From positions 1 through 48,598 of the forward strand of contig JBBSBK010000016.1 of the NCBI GenBank assembly GCA_038251315.1: a stretch of 48,598 nucleotides of DNA. Direction: 5' to 3'. The notes beneath the pieces were generated by a model. The model saw only the letters and a program-made list of their open reading frames with translations, was not told the DNA's origin and searched no databases. The translations under genes and the position numbers were made by a program. Below, piece by piece: positions 31,082-39,628 of the stretch. This stretch comes from JBBKXP01 sp038251315. GTDB taxonomy: Bacteria; Pseudomonadota; Alphaproteobacteria; Rhodobacterales; Rhodobacteraceae. How positions within the stretch are numbered: position 1 is the first letter of the stretch; each line of letters begins with the position of its first letter.

Positions 31082-32608
31082 TCAGTTCATCGGCGCGCCG
31101 CCTTCTTCCTTGCGCTTTGCGACGTAAGTGTCGAGGGCATCGGCAACGCCTTGGTCGATGGCGGGTTGTTCGTATTCCGACAAGAGCTGTTTCCAGACCA
31201 TGTTGGCCTTTTCCCGCGCCGTCGTTCCGCCCTTTTCGAGCCATCGGCCGTGGTTGTCCCAGTCGGAGACGAGCGGCGCGTAAAAGGCCGTTTCGTAACG
31301 GCTCATCGTATGTTCGGCGCCGAAAAAGTGACCCGCCGGACCGACCTCACGGATCGCTTCGACAGCCATCGATGCTTCCGTCACCTCGATAGGTTGGAAA
31401 TAGGCGGCCATCATCTGCAACATTTCGGCGTCTACGATCAGCTTTTCAAAACTTGCCGTGAGACCTCCGTGCATCCAGCCCGCTGCATGATTGATCAGGT
31501 GTGCGCCGCCCATCATCGCTCCCCACAACGACATCTGGCTTTCATAAGCGGCCTGCGCGTCGACCTCGTTCGCGGCGGTCACGTTGGACGACCGGAACGG
31601 CACGCCGATCAGCCGGGCGAGTTGCCCCGATGCCTGCGCCGCCTTGGCATATTCCGGTGTTCCGAAAGCGGGCGCGCCCGACCGCATGTCGACGTTCGAG
31701 GTGAAGCCGCCATACATTACAGGGACGCCAGGCCGCACGATCTGGGTCAGTATGATTCCGGCCATCGCCTCGGCGTGTTGCTGGACGAGGGCGCCGGCGA
31801 TCGTGACGGGGCTCATTGCACCGGCGAGGGTGAATGGCGTGATCGCCAGAACCTGGCCATGCAAGGCCAGCGCGATCAACCCCTCGGCCATCGGAATGTC
31901 GAGCTGCAGGGGCGAGTTGGTGTTGATGATGCCAAGCAGGGTCGGCTTGTCCTTCAGTCCTTCGGGGGTTGTCCCCATCGCGATCGCCGCCATCTCGATC
32001 CCGTCCATCGTGCGGGCATGACCCAGTGACTGGGTCTGCCAGTTCTTGTCCAGAAGGGTGATCTGCGCGCGGTAGATGTCGAGGTGGCGGGTATGACTGG
32101 GCAGGTCCAGCGGCTCGAACGGGCCGCCGCCTTCCTGGTGCAGGATATTCAGCGACTGGATCAGTTTCAGATAGTCGCACATTTCGGCAAATGTGCCGTC
32201 GCGCTTGCCCCGGTCGTTGTCCATGACGTAGGCCGGGCCGCCGACGGAAGCAAAGATCAGGTCGTTGCCGCCCAGCCGCAGGTTGCGTGCCGGATTGCGC
32301 GCAGCCAGCGTGAAACTTTGCGGCACCGTTGCCAGCCGCTCTGCCACCATGTCCGGATCAAAGCGCACGAGGTCGTCCGTGACCGTGGCCCCGGCATCGC
32401 AGTAGAGCTTGCGGGCGGCGTCGCTGAGCACGCGGATGCCGATTCCGGCCAGAACCCGCAGGGCGCTGTTGTGGATCGCGCTAATGTGGTCGACGCTCAA
32501 AACCTCGATCGGTGCGTAGGGGCGGGTCAGTTGCGCAAAGGGCGGTTGCGTGATGGAGCCGACAACGCGGGTCGCGCGTGCCCGTTTGCGGCGCGGCGTC
32601 CCGGTCAA
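31082..32608 (-). CDS. MttB-family (trimethylamine methyltransferase-like) corrinoid methyltransferase, non-pyrrolysine
   Basis: The 508-residue product belongs to the MttB superfamily (COG5598), whose characterised members move a methyl group from a quaternary or tertiary amine (trimethylamine, glycine betaine, proline betaine, carnitine) to a corrinoid protein. Family-typical blocks include SVDHISAIHNSALRVLAGIGI, SVGGPAYVMDND, FTLAGAMSPVTIAGALVQQHAEAMAG and MGGAHLINHAAGWMHGGLT. The frame has no internal amber codon, so it is a non-pyrrolysine type like MtgB. It starts on a TTG (32608-32606) overlapping the upstream stop as TTGA, with GAGG 7 bases before. No corrinoid-protein or reactivase gene is adjacent. 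Substrate unknown. Confidence 0.85.
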   Translation of the reverse strand: MTGTPRRKRARATRVVGSITQPPFAQLTRPYAPIEVLSVDHISAIHNSALRVLAGIGIRVLSDAARKLYCDAGATVTDDLVRFDPDMVAERLATVPQSFTLAARNPARNLRLGGNDLIFASVGGPAYVMDNDRGKRDGTFAEMCDYLKLIQSLNILHQEGGGPFEPLDLPSHTRHLDIYRAQITLLDKNWQTQSLGHARTMDGIEMAAIAMGTTPEGLKDKPTLLGIINTNSPLQLDIPMAEGLIALALHGQVLAITPFTLAGAMSPVTIAGALVQQHAEAMAGIILTQIVRPGVPVMYGGFTSNVDMRSGAPAFGTPEYAKAAQASGQLARLIGVPFRSSNVTAANEVDAQAAYESQMSLWGAMMGGAHLINHAAGWMHGGLTASFEKLIVDAEMLQMMAAYFQPIEVTEASMAVEAIREVGPAGHFFGAEHTMSRYETAFYAPLVSDWDNHGRWLEKGGTTAREKANMVWKQLLSEYEQPAIDQGVADALDTYVAKRKEEGGAPMN

Positions 32609-34671
32609 TCTGCAACCTCTCGGGTCACGTCGCGCAGGGCGAACGGTGCATCCCGACGGGCGACCTGCTCCCGGTGGCCCAGTGCGTCGGCCGTCTTGTG
32701 CGCCTGATAGACCGCATGGGCGATGGCCCCGGGGGCCAGCGCGTCACCAGTTAAATGCAGGTCAAACACCTGCGGAACTGCGGCAAGGGTCCGGTGCAGA
32801 TCGCTGCCGCCGTCCCGCTGGCCAACGATCACCAGACTGCGCGCTGCGATCTGTCGCGCCGCGCCGCTGAATGTCTGGGCAAGGTGCAGCGTTTCGCCGT
32901 CAAAGCCGGTCACGATCTCGAGCGTGCGCAGGGCGATGCCGCGCCGGGCCAGCGCCAGGTGAATCTGCGGTTGTTCGTTTGTCATGAACGTCCATGCGGA
33001 TGCGGCCCCGGCGGTTGTGATGTAGGTTACGGGCAGGCCCTGTTCGGCCAGACTCTCGGCCACCGCCGTTCCCATATAGTAATTGTCGAAATCGAAGACG
33101 GCGACAGGGCCTTCTGGCACCACCCCGGCGGCCAAATCGTCGGGGGTGTAGATGCGCGGCGCCTCAACCCCCGGCATCGGCAGTTCGTTGGCGCCGCACA
33201 GATTTGTCATCCATCGCGCACCGGTGGCGATCACGACGTGATCGGGGCCGAATTCCGCGACATCGTCGGGGCCGATCCGGCTTTGCGTGAACAGGGAGAC
33301 GTTCGGCAACTTGCGCAGCTGCCCCAGCCGGTAGTCGACCACGCGCATCCATTGTCGCAAACCCGGCAGGGCCGATTCGAACAACAGCCTGCCGCCAAGA
33401 TCGTCACACGCGTCGGCAACTGTGACGTCGAAACCGCGCCGCGCAAGCGTCAGGGCGGCTTCGAGCCCGGCGGGACCGCCACCGACGATCAAGACCTTGC
33501 CGGATCCGTCGAGCCGCGCCTTTTCAGGGTGCCAGCCACGCCGCCATTCTTCGCCGGCTGTCGGGTTTTGGGTGCAGCGGACCCAGACGCCGTCGTGCCA
33601 CGACGAAATGCAGATATTGCAGCCGATGCATTCGCGGATATCGTCCTCGCGGCCTTCGTCAATCTTTTTTGGCAGGAACGGATCGGCGATCGACGGTCGC
33701 GCTCCTCCGATCAAATCGAGTATGCCGCGCCGGACCATACCTGCCATTGTATCGGGTGAGGTGAAGCGGCCGACGCCGACGACGGGTTTGTCGGTGAGCG
33801 ATTTGACAAAGTCGATGACCGGTTCGTGGCTGCCTTCGTCGCTGAAACGGGACGGCGAACAGTCGTAGGCCGAGTAATCCATCTTGACGTCGAACAGATC
33901 GGGCGCGTCGCCGAGCAATCCGATCACCTCGTGCGCTTCGCTTTCGGCGACCTCGGAAGGACGGGCGCGCAGTTCCTGCATCGAGATCCGCAGGGCGACG
34001 GCAACACGTCCATGCGTCGCCTCGCGCACCGCGTCGAGCAGTTCATCGACCAGCCGGACCCGGTTGCGGACCGATCCGCCATAGGCATCCGTGCGCATGT
34101 TGTAGTCGGACAGCAGGAACTGATACGGCAAATAGCCCATCCCGGCATAGACGTAGAGAATGTCGAAGCCAGCGCGCTCCGACATCACGGCAGCGTCGCG
34201 GTGCCATTGGATCAGGTCGGCGATGTCGGCGGCGTCCATCACCTTGGGTCTTTGCGATGACATGAAACCGACATGCGTTGCCATCCACGGCACCCCGGAC
34301 GGTGACAGCGGTGCGACCCGGCTGGTGCGGTTCACCGCTGCCGCGCCGCCGTGCCAAAGTTCGACACCGGCCAAGGCACCGTGGGCGTGGACGGCGTCGG
34401 TCATCACCGCGTGGCTGCGCACATCGGATTCGTCCCACATGGTCGCGAATGGAAAGGGGCTGTCGTCCGAACTGGGGTCCACCGAACAGGCCCCCGTGCA
34501 GATCGTGCCCCAGCCGCCCTCGGCCTTGATTGCGCGAAAGGCCGCCCGGACATGCGGCGCGGCGTTGGTCATGCCGCTGGCGTGCGGCACCTGAAAAAAT
34601 CGGTTTGGCGCCGTTTTCGGCCCGATCCGGACTGGCTCGAACAGCACGTCGTATCGCGGGTTGCGCGCCAC
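32605..34671 (-). CDS. TMADH/DMADH-like iron-sulfur flavoprotein oxidoreductase
   Basis: The 688-residue protein has an old-yellow-enzyme-type FMN barrel (1-340), a 4Fe-4S site C348-x2-C351-x2-C354-x11-C366 followed by CTQNPTAGEEWRRGWHPEK as in trimethylamine dehydrogenase, and a dinucleotide-binding part (VLIVGGGPAGLEAALTLARRG from 393). In TMADH the FMN is bound to Cys30 in a QVPHC motif; here it reads QVPHA (A31). The TMADH active-site histidine in YxxH aligns with Met178 (YAGM). It is therefore a relative with different chemistry or substrate, possibly a demethylase of an N-methyl amino acid such as N-methylproline, or a reductase. A GTG start at 34671 sits 5 bases after AAGGAGG. It is coupled to the mttB-like gene. 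Confidence 0.85.
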   Translation of the reverse strand: MARNPRYDVLFEPVRIGPKTAPNRFFQVPHASGMTNAAPHVRAAFRAIKAEGGWGTICTGACSVDPSSDDSPFPFATMWDESDVRSHAVMTDAVHAHGALAGVELWHGGAAAVNRTSRVAPLSPSGVPWMATHVGFMSSQRPKVMDAADIADLIQWHRDAAVMSERAGFDILYVYAGMGYLPYQFLLSDYNMRTDAYGGSVRNRVRLVDELLDAVREATHGRVAVALRISMQELRARPSEVAESEAHEVIGLLGDAPDLFDVKMDYSAYDCSPSRFSDEGSHEPVIDFVKSLTDKPVVGVGRFTSPDTMAGMVRRGILDLIGGARPSIADPFLPKKIDEGREDDIRECIGCNICISSWHDGVWVRCTQNPTAGEEWRRGWHPEKARLDGSGKVLIVGGGPAGLEAALTLARRGFDVTVADACDDLGGRLLFESALPGLRQWMRVVDYRLGQLRKLPNVSLFTQSRIGPDDVAEFGPDHVVIATGARWMTNLCGANELPMPGVEAPRIYTPDDLAAGVVPEGPVAVFDFDNYYMGTAVAESLAEQGLPVTYITTAGAASAWTFMTNEQPQIHLALARRGIALRTLEIVTGFDGETLHLAQTFSGAARQIAARSLVIVGQRDGGSDLHRTLAAVPQVFDLHLTGDALAPGAIAHAVYQAHKTADALGHREQVARRDAPFALRDVTREVAD

Positions 34672-34772
34672 CGGAACCTCCTTGTTGTATGTTTGTATAG
34701 TAAAGACCGCATTGGCCCACCGTCAAGCAGAGTTGCCGTCCATTGCAAAAACAGTTGCGGGATGGCCAACCT

Positions 34773-34790
34773 GTTGTATCATCGTTCAAC
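34773..34790. promoter_or_regulatory. Candidate operator in the divergent promoter of the MttB/hydrolase cluster
   Basis: GTTGTATCATCGTTCAAC is an imperfect dyad (GTTG-n-A-nn-AT-nn-T-n-CAAC) 18 bases before the hydrolase start and next to its ribosome site. TTGTAT also occurs at 34685-34690 and 34693-34698, near the divergent oxidoreductase start. An 18-bp dyad suits a TetR-family repressor such as the one encoded at 42192. Assignment is by position only. Confidence 0.45.
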
Positions 34791-34807
34791 AAGGGAGACA
34801 GCGTCAG

Positions 34808-36823
34808 ATGACTCAGAGACGTTCGGATTTTCCATTCAAGGTGCGGGTGATCGAGAACCTGTTCATCCCGCTGCCCGATGGCATCCGGCTGGCCGCCAAG
34901 GTCTGGCTGCCCGAGGATGCCGGGCCGGTTCCCGCGATCCTGGAATACCTGCCCTATCGCAAACGCGACGGCACCCGGACCCGCGATCAGGCGATGCACA
35001 TGTATCTGGCCGGGCATGGTTATGCCTGTATTCGGCTGGATATTCGCGGAACCGGCGACAGCGACGGGTTGGTCGACGACGAATATACCGTGCAGGAACA
35101 ACTGGACGGCTGCGACGCCATTGCCTGGATCGCCGACCAGGACTGGTGCGATGGCCAGATCACGATGATCGGTATTTCGTGGGGCGGTTTTAATGGGTTG
35201 CAGATCGCCGCCCGGCAGCCTTCGGCGCTGACCAGCGTCATTACTGTCGGGTCGACCGACGATCGGTATGCCACCGACATCCACTGGGTCGGAGGGTGTC
35301 TGTCGAAGGACAATTTCGACTGGTCCGCGACGATGTTTTCGATGAACGATCTGCCGCCCGATCCGGCCGTCGTGGGCGACCGCTGGCGGCGGATGTGGCG
35401 CGAAAGGATGGAGCATCAGAAACCGTGGATCATCGAATGGCTGCGGCATCAGCGGCGGGATGCATTTTGGAAGCAGGGATCGGTTTGCGAAGATTTCTCC
35501 AAGATCAGAGTCCCGGTCTATGCGGTGTCGGGCTGGGCCGACAACTATTCGGAATCGGTGCCGCGCCTGCTGGCCGGGTTGTCCGTTCCGCGTCTGGGGC
35601 TGATCGGGCCATGGGCGCACTCGTTTCCGCACGACGTCACCGTGCAACCCGCTATCGGCTGGCTGCAGGAGGTGATCCGCTGGTGCGACCACTGGATGAA
35701 AGGCCGCGACACCGGGATCATGAATGAACCGATGTATCGCGTCTGGATGCAGGACTCGGTGTCGCCCGCGACCTGTTATCGCGAGAGACCCGGGCATTGG
35801 GTGGCCGAAGAAAGCTGGCCGTCGCCGCGGATCGAGGCGCGTCGGCTGGCGCTGAACGCTGACGGCAAGCTGGGCGGCGCGCCGGTTTCGGGACAGCGCC
35901 GCATCTGTTCGCCGCTTTGGGTCGGGCAGAACGCGGGCGAAGTCGGGCGTTACGGTGACGATGCCGAATGGCCAGGCGATCAGCGCGAGGACGACGGCGG
36001 GTCGCTGGTGTTCCTGTCAGAGCCGCTTGATGAGCCTCTCGAAATCCTCGGGGCGCCGCTCGTCCACCTGCGGTTCAGCTCTGATGCATCGCAGGCGCTG
36101 GTGTCGGTCCGGCTGAACGATGTGGGACCGGATGGCCGGTCGACCCGCGTCTGCCTTGGCCTGCTGAACCTGACGCATCGCGACAGTCACGAGCATGCAA
36201 CGCCGCTCGAATCCGGCCGCAGATATGATGCCACGGTCGAGTGCGACGACATCGCCCACAGCTTTCCGGCGGGGCATCGCATTGCCGTGTCGCTCTCGAC
36301 GACCTATTGGCCGATCGCCTGGCCGTCGCCGACGCTGACAACATTGGATATCGATTGCGGGGAATCAACGCTGACCCTGCCGGTACGTCCCCAGCGCCCC
36401 GAGGATGCGGAACTGCGGCCGTTCGACCCGCCAGAGGCGGCGCCCGAAACGCCCTCGATAAGCCATCCCGCGCCGCCGTCGTATCCGCGCCGGATCACCC
36501 GCGACCTGCTTGGCGGCCATATGGCCGTCGACTTCCCCCGCTGGACCTATGCAACCGAGATGCCGGATATCAACCAGACCCACAGATCGACCGGGATGGT
36601 GCGATATGAAATCACCGATGGAGACCCGCTGTCGGCGGCGATGTTCACCGACAACCGAGTCGAAATCGTCCGCGACGACACGACCATCACCCACCATTCG
36701 ACTGGCAGCCTGACGTGCGATGCCACGCATTTCTTCGTCAGGATGGACCTGAAGCTGAGCGAGGGTGGCGACGAAGTCTTTGCCCGGTCATGGCACGAAA
36801 GGATCCCGCGTGACATGGTCTGA
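34808..36823 (+). CDS. CocE/NonD family (S15) serine hydrolase
   Basis: The 671-residue alpha/beta hydrolase has the S15/CocE layout: catalytic serine S124 in GISWGGF, aspartate D245 in VSGWADNY and histidine H271 in IGPWAHSFP, then a beta-rich C-terminal X-Pro dipeptidyl-peptidase-type domain (about 320-560). Residues beyond about 580 add a further domain (TYATEMPDINQTHRSTGMVRYEI). Relatives cleave cocaine and other esters, glutaryl amides or X-Pro peptides. There is no signal peptide, so it acts in the cytoplasm, after import by the adjacent Dpp-type transporter. The start is the ATG at 34808, behind AAGGGAGACAG. A preference for acyl-proline or N-methylated conjugates would fit the neighbours but is inference. 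Confidence 0.88.
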   Translation: MTQRRSDFPFKVRVIENLFIPLPDGIRLAAKVWLPEDAGPVPAILEYLPYRKRDGTRTRDQAMHMYLAGHGYACIRLDIRGTGDSDGLVDDEYTVQEQLDGCDAIAWIADQDWCDGQITMIGISWGGFNGLQIAARQPSALTSVITVGSTDDRYATDIHWVGGCLSKDNFDWSATMFSMNDLPPDPAVVGDRWRRMWRERMEHQKPWIIEWLRHQRRDAFWKQGSVCEDFSKIRVPVYAVSGWADNYSESVPRLLAGLSVPRLGLIGPWAHSFPHDVTVQPAIGWLQEVIRWCDHWMKGRDTGIMNEPMYRVWMQDSVSPATCYRERPGHWVAEESWPSPRIEARRLALNADGKLGGAPVSGQRRICSPLWVGQNAGEVGRYGDDAEWPGDQREDDGGSLVFLSEPLDEPLEILGAPLVHLRFSSDASQALVSVRLNDVGPDGRSTRVCLGLLNLTHRDSHEHATPLESGRRYDATVECDDIAHSFPAGHRIAVSLSTTYWPIAWPSPTLTTLDIDCGESTLTLPVRPQRPEDAELRPFDPPEAAPETPSISHPAPPSYPRRITRDLLGGHMAVDFPRWTYATEMPDINQTHRSTGMVRYEITDGDPLSAAMFTDNRVEIVRDDTTITHHSTGSLTCDATHFFVRMDLKLSEGGDEVFARSWHERIPRDMV

Positions 36824-36838
36824 CCCCGCAGCCCGACT

Positions 36839-37789
36839 ATGCTGACCTATGCGGTCAAACGCATCGGCCTCGCGCTGGTGATCCTGTGCGTGGTGATGCT
36901 GGGAATGTTTGCGATGGTCTACGTCATCCCCGGCGATCCGGCCGCCATCGCGCTGGGGCCGCGGGCAACGCCGGAACTCAAGGCGCTTCTGGTCGAACGC
37001 ATGGGCCTCGATCAGCCGCTGACCACCCAGATCGTCAGGTTTTTCGGGAATGCGGTGCGGGGCGATCTGGGCATCGACGTCTGGTCGAAACGTCCTGTCC
37101 TGTCAGTCATTCTCGAAGTGTTTCCCCAGACCTTGCTCCTCGGCACTGTTGCGCTGAGTTGGGCGGTGATTTGCGGGATCGGGTTGGGCTGTCTTGCCGT
37201 GGTCTGGCGCGATACGGTGGTCGACCGGCTGCTGGGCGTGCTGTCGGTCAGCATGATATCGGTCCCGTCCTTCGTTATCGCGCTTTATGCTTTGCTGATC
37301 TTTTCCGTTTGGCTGGGCTGGCTTCCGGCCATCGGGGCGGGTGAACGGGGCGACTGGGGGAGTCAGGCGCGGGCGCTGATCCTGCCGGCGTTTGCCATCG
37401 GGATCACGTGGATCGGTTATATCGCCCGACTGGTTCGCGCCTCGATGCTCGAGGTGATGGGGGCCAACCATATCCGCACCGCCCGCGCGTTTGGTCTGCC
37501 ACAGCGAACAGTCGTGCTGCGCTATGCCCTGCGGGTCGCGATCATTCCCACCATCGCCATCGTCGCGATCAGCTTTGGTTCAATCCTGTCGTCGGCCGTA
37601 TTTGTCGAGACGGTGTTCTCGCGGCCCGGCATCGGCACTCTGATCACCGGGGCGGTGGAAAAACGCAACTATCCGGTGGTCATGGGGACCGTGCTGTTCA
37701 TGACCGCGTTTTATCTGCTGGTGGTGACAGCGGCCGATCTGCTGATCGCCCGTCTGGACCCGAGGGTGCGTGATGTCCTCCGTCGCTGA
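36839..37789 (+). CDS. Dpp/Opp-type ABC transporter permease (DppB-like)
   Basis: The 316-residue inner-membrane permease has six helices, the typical start MLTYAVKRIGLALVILCVVMLGMFAMVYVIPGDP, and the loop RASMLEVMGANHIRTARAFGLPQRTVVLRYALR that contacts the ATPases. It follows the hydrolase gene by 15 bases and overlaps the next permease gene by 17 bases. It belongs to the peptide/nickel/opine importer family; the ligand is undefined. Confidence 0.9.
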   Translation: MLTYAVKRIGLALVILCVVMLGMFAMVYVIPGDPAAIALGPRATPELKALLVERMGLDQPLTTQIVRFFGNAVRGDLGIDVWSKRPVLSVILEVFPQTLLLGTVALSWAVICGIGLGCLAVVWRDTVVDRLLGVLSVSMISVPSFVIALYALLIFSVWLGWLPAIGAGERGDWGSQARALILPAFAIGITWIGYIARLVRASMLEVMGANHIRTARAFGLPQRTVVLRYALRVAIIPTIAIVAISFGSILSSAVFVETVFSRPGIGTLITGAVEKRNYPVVMGTVLFMTAFYLLVVTAADLLIARLDPRVRDVLRR

Positions 37790-38666
37790 TCCCGTTGTCC
37801 ATGTCGAACCGCTGCCGCCGCGCGGCCGGTCCGCGTGGCGCAGTCTGCGCAGCGACGCGATGGGGATGGCCGGGCTGTGCATCGTGGCGGTGTTCATCGC
37901 GATGGCGCTGTTCGCTCCCTGGATCGCGCCATTCGATCCGCTCAAGATCGATGTGCCGGGCAAATTCGCGCCGCCCGACCTGACGCATTGGGCCGGGACC
38001 GACCAGTTGGGTCGAGATCTGCTATCGCGGATCATCTACGGCAGCAGAGTGGCGCTGGGGATTGCGTTGACCTCGGTCGGGATTGCCGGGGTTTGCGGTT
38101 TGCTGCTGGGGCTGATCGCGGGCTACGGACCGCGCTGGCTTGACAGTATCCTGGTGTTGCTGTTCGACAGTTTTTCATCGCTGCCGATGATCATGTTCGC
38201 GCTGGCGATCATCACGGTTCTTGGGCCGGGCACGCAGACGCTGATCATCGTGATCGTCATCGTGTCGATCCCGGGTTATGCCCGGCTCATCCGTGCCCAG
38301 ACCCTGACCCTCGCGTCCGAGGATTACATTCAGGCAGAACAGGCGATGGGGGCGTCGGGGGCGCGTATCGTGCTTCGGCACCTGTTACCGAATGTGGTCG
38401 GGCCGCTGGTCATCCTTCTGTCAATGGACATTCCTGTCGTCATCATGCTTGAGGCGGGGTTGAGTTATCTCAATCTCGGGGTGCGGGCGCCGACGCCATC
38501 ATGGGGCAACATCCTCTATGATGGCTACACCTCGCTGCGGTCCGCCCCCTACATGGTCATCGTGGCGGGCCTGCCGCTGGTGCTGTGTTCGCTGGGGTTC
38601 ACGTTTCTGGGGGAAGGATTGCGCGACGCGCTGGACCCGCGCCTGCAACTTCGGGTGCCGCGATGA
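37773..38666 (+). CDS. Dpp/Opp-type ABC transporter permease (DppC-like)
   Basis: The 297-residue permease carries the N-terminal OppC_N-like cytoplasmic lead (WRSLRSDAMGMAGLCIVAVFIAMALFAPWIAPFDP), the HWAGTDQLGRDLLSRIIYGSRV motif typical of DppC proteins, and the EAA loop near residues 185-210. The ATG at 37773 is chosen; a GTG lies immediately before it. Its stop overlaps the first ATPase gene as ATGA. It forms the translocation pore with the DppB-like subunit. Confidence 0.9.
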   Translation: MSSVADPVVHVEPLPPRGRSAWRSLRSDAMGMAGLCIVAVFIAMALFAPWIAPFDPLKIDVPGKFAPPDLTHWAGTDQLGRDLLSRIIYGSRVALGIALTSVGIAGVCGLLLGLIAGYGPRWLDSILVLLFDSFSSLPMIMFALAIITVLGPGTQTLIIVIVIVSIPGYARLIRAQTLTLASEDYIQAEQAMGASGARIVLRHLLPNVVGPLVILLSMDIPVVIMLEAGLSYLNLGVRAPTPSWGNILYDGYTSLRSAPYMVIVAGLPLVLCSLGFTFLGEGLRDALDPRLQLRVPR

Positions 38667-39628
38667 CTGCGCTCTTGGCCATCGAAGATCTGTCCGTGCA
38701 TTACCGCAGTCCCGCGGGTCCGATTCACGCCTTGCGCAGCGTCAACCTTGAGGTACGCAGGGGAGAGGTGATCGGCATCGTTGGTGAAAGCGGTTGCGGG
38801 AAATCGACGCTGGTGTCGACGCTGATTGCGCTGTTGGCCCCCAACGCCGAAGTGACGGCTGGCCGGGTAATCCTGACCGGACAAGACATCCTGACCCTGC
38901 CGGAACGTGAAAAACGGGCGATCCGGGGCGCCCGGGTCGCGACGATCTTTCAGGATCCGATGACGGCGTTCTGCCCGGTCCTGACCATCGGGATGCAATT
39001 GTGCGATTTTCAACACCATCTCGGCACGCCGCGGCGCGTCCGGCAGACCCGCACGACCGCCATGCTTGCGCACGTCGGGATTGCTGACGCAGCCGTGGTC
39101 ATGCGCCGCTATCCGCACGAACTGTCCGGTGGAATGCGGCAGCGGGCCGCCGTCGCCGCTGCTTTGCTGATGCAGCCCGAAGTCCTGATCGCCGACGAAC
39201 CGACCACCGCGCTCGACGTCACGATGGAGGCGCAGATTCTGCATCTGCTGCGCAAGCTGCGCACCGAGATCGACGGCGCGATCATCGTCGTCACGCATCA
39301 TCTGGGCGTCGTCGGTGAATTGTGCGACCGGGTCTACGTGATGTACGCCGGGCAGGTCGTGGAAGAGGCGAGCGTCGACGACATTTATCACGCGCCGCGC
39401 CATCCCTATACCGCTGCGCTGATCCTTTGCGATCCGGCGAACCTGTCGAACCGCGCGACGATCCTGCCGACGATACCGGGTCGGCCGCCCGACCTGCTGA
39501 ACACGCCAAAGGGCTGCGCATTCGCGCCACGCTGTCCGCATGCCGATGCGATATGCCGCACTGTGCCGCCGCCGCGGGTGCGGGTGTCGGCAACGCAAGC
39601 CGCGCTGTGTCACAAGGTCACCGCATGA
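38663..39628 (+). CDS. Dpp/Opp-type ABC transporter ATP-binding protein (DppD-like)
   Basis: The 321-residue ATPase has Walker A GESGCGKST, signature LSGGMRQRAAVAAALLM, Walker B VLIADEPTTALDV and the switch histidine in VVTHHLGV. The C-terminal oligopeptide-transporter segment CAFAPRCPHADAICR carries the cysteines that often hold an iron-sulfur cluster in this family. It is overlapped by ATGA on both sides, so the operon is translated as one coupled set. Confidence 0.9.
   Translation: MTALLAIEDLSVHYRSPAGPIHALRSVNLEVRRGEVIGIVGESGCGKSTLVSTLIALLAPNAEVTAGRVILTGQDILTLPEREKRAIRGARVATIFQDPMTAFCPVLTIGMQLCDFQHHLGTPRRVRQTRTTAMLAHVGIADAAVVMRRYPHELSGGMRQRAAVAAALLMQPEVLIADEPTTALDVTMEAQILHLLRKLRTEIDGAIIVVTHHLGVVGELCDRVYVMYAGQVVEEASVDDIYHAPRHPYTAALILCDPANLSNRATILPTIPGRPPDLLNTPKGCAFAPRCPHADAICRTVPPPRVRVSATQAALCHKVTA

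Noticed and set aside
31082..32608. Pyrrolysine-containing MttB
   Set aside because: The reading frame is complete without any in-frame TAG, so there is no amber-encoded residue.
34043..35797. 584-codon open frame on the minus strand across the divergent promoter
   Set aside because: It overlaps two well-supported genes in wrong frames and would cover both ribosome-binding sites; composition is Arg/His/Pro/Gly-rich.
34808..36823. Secreted X-Pro peptidase
   Set aside because: No signal peptide or Tat motif precedes MTQRRSDFPFKV; an extended upstream start would run through the promoter.
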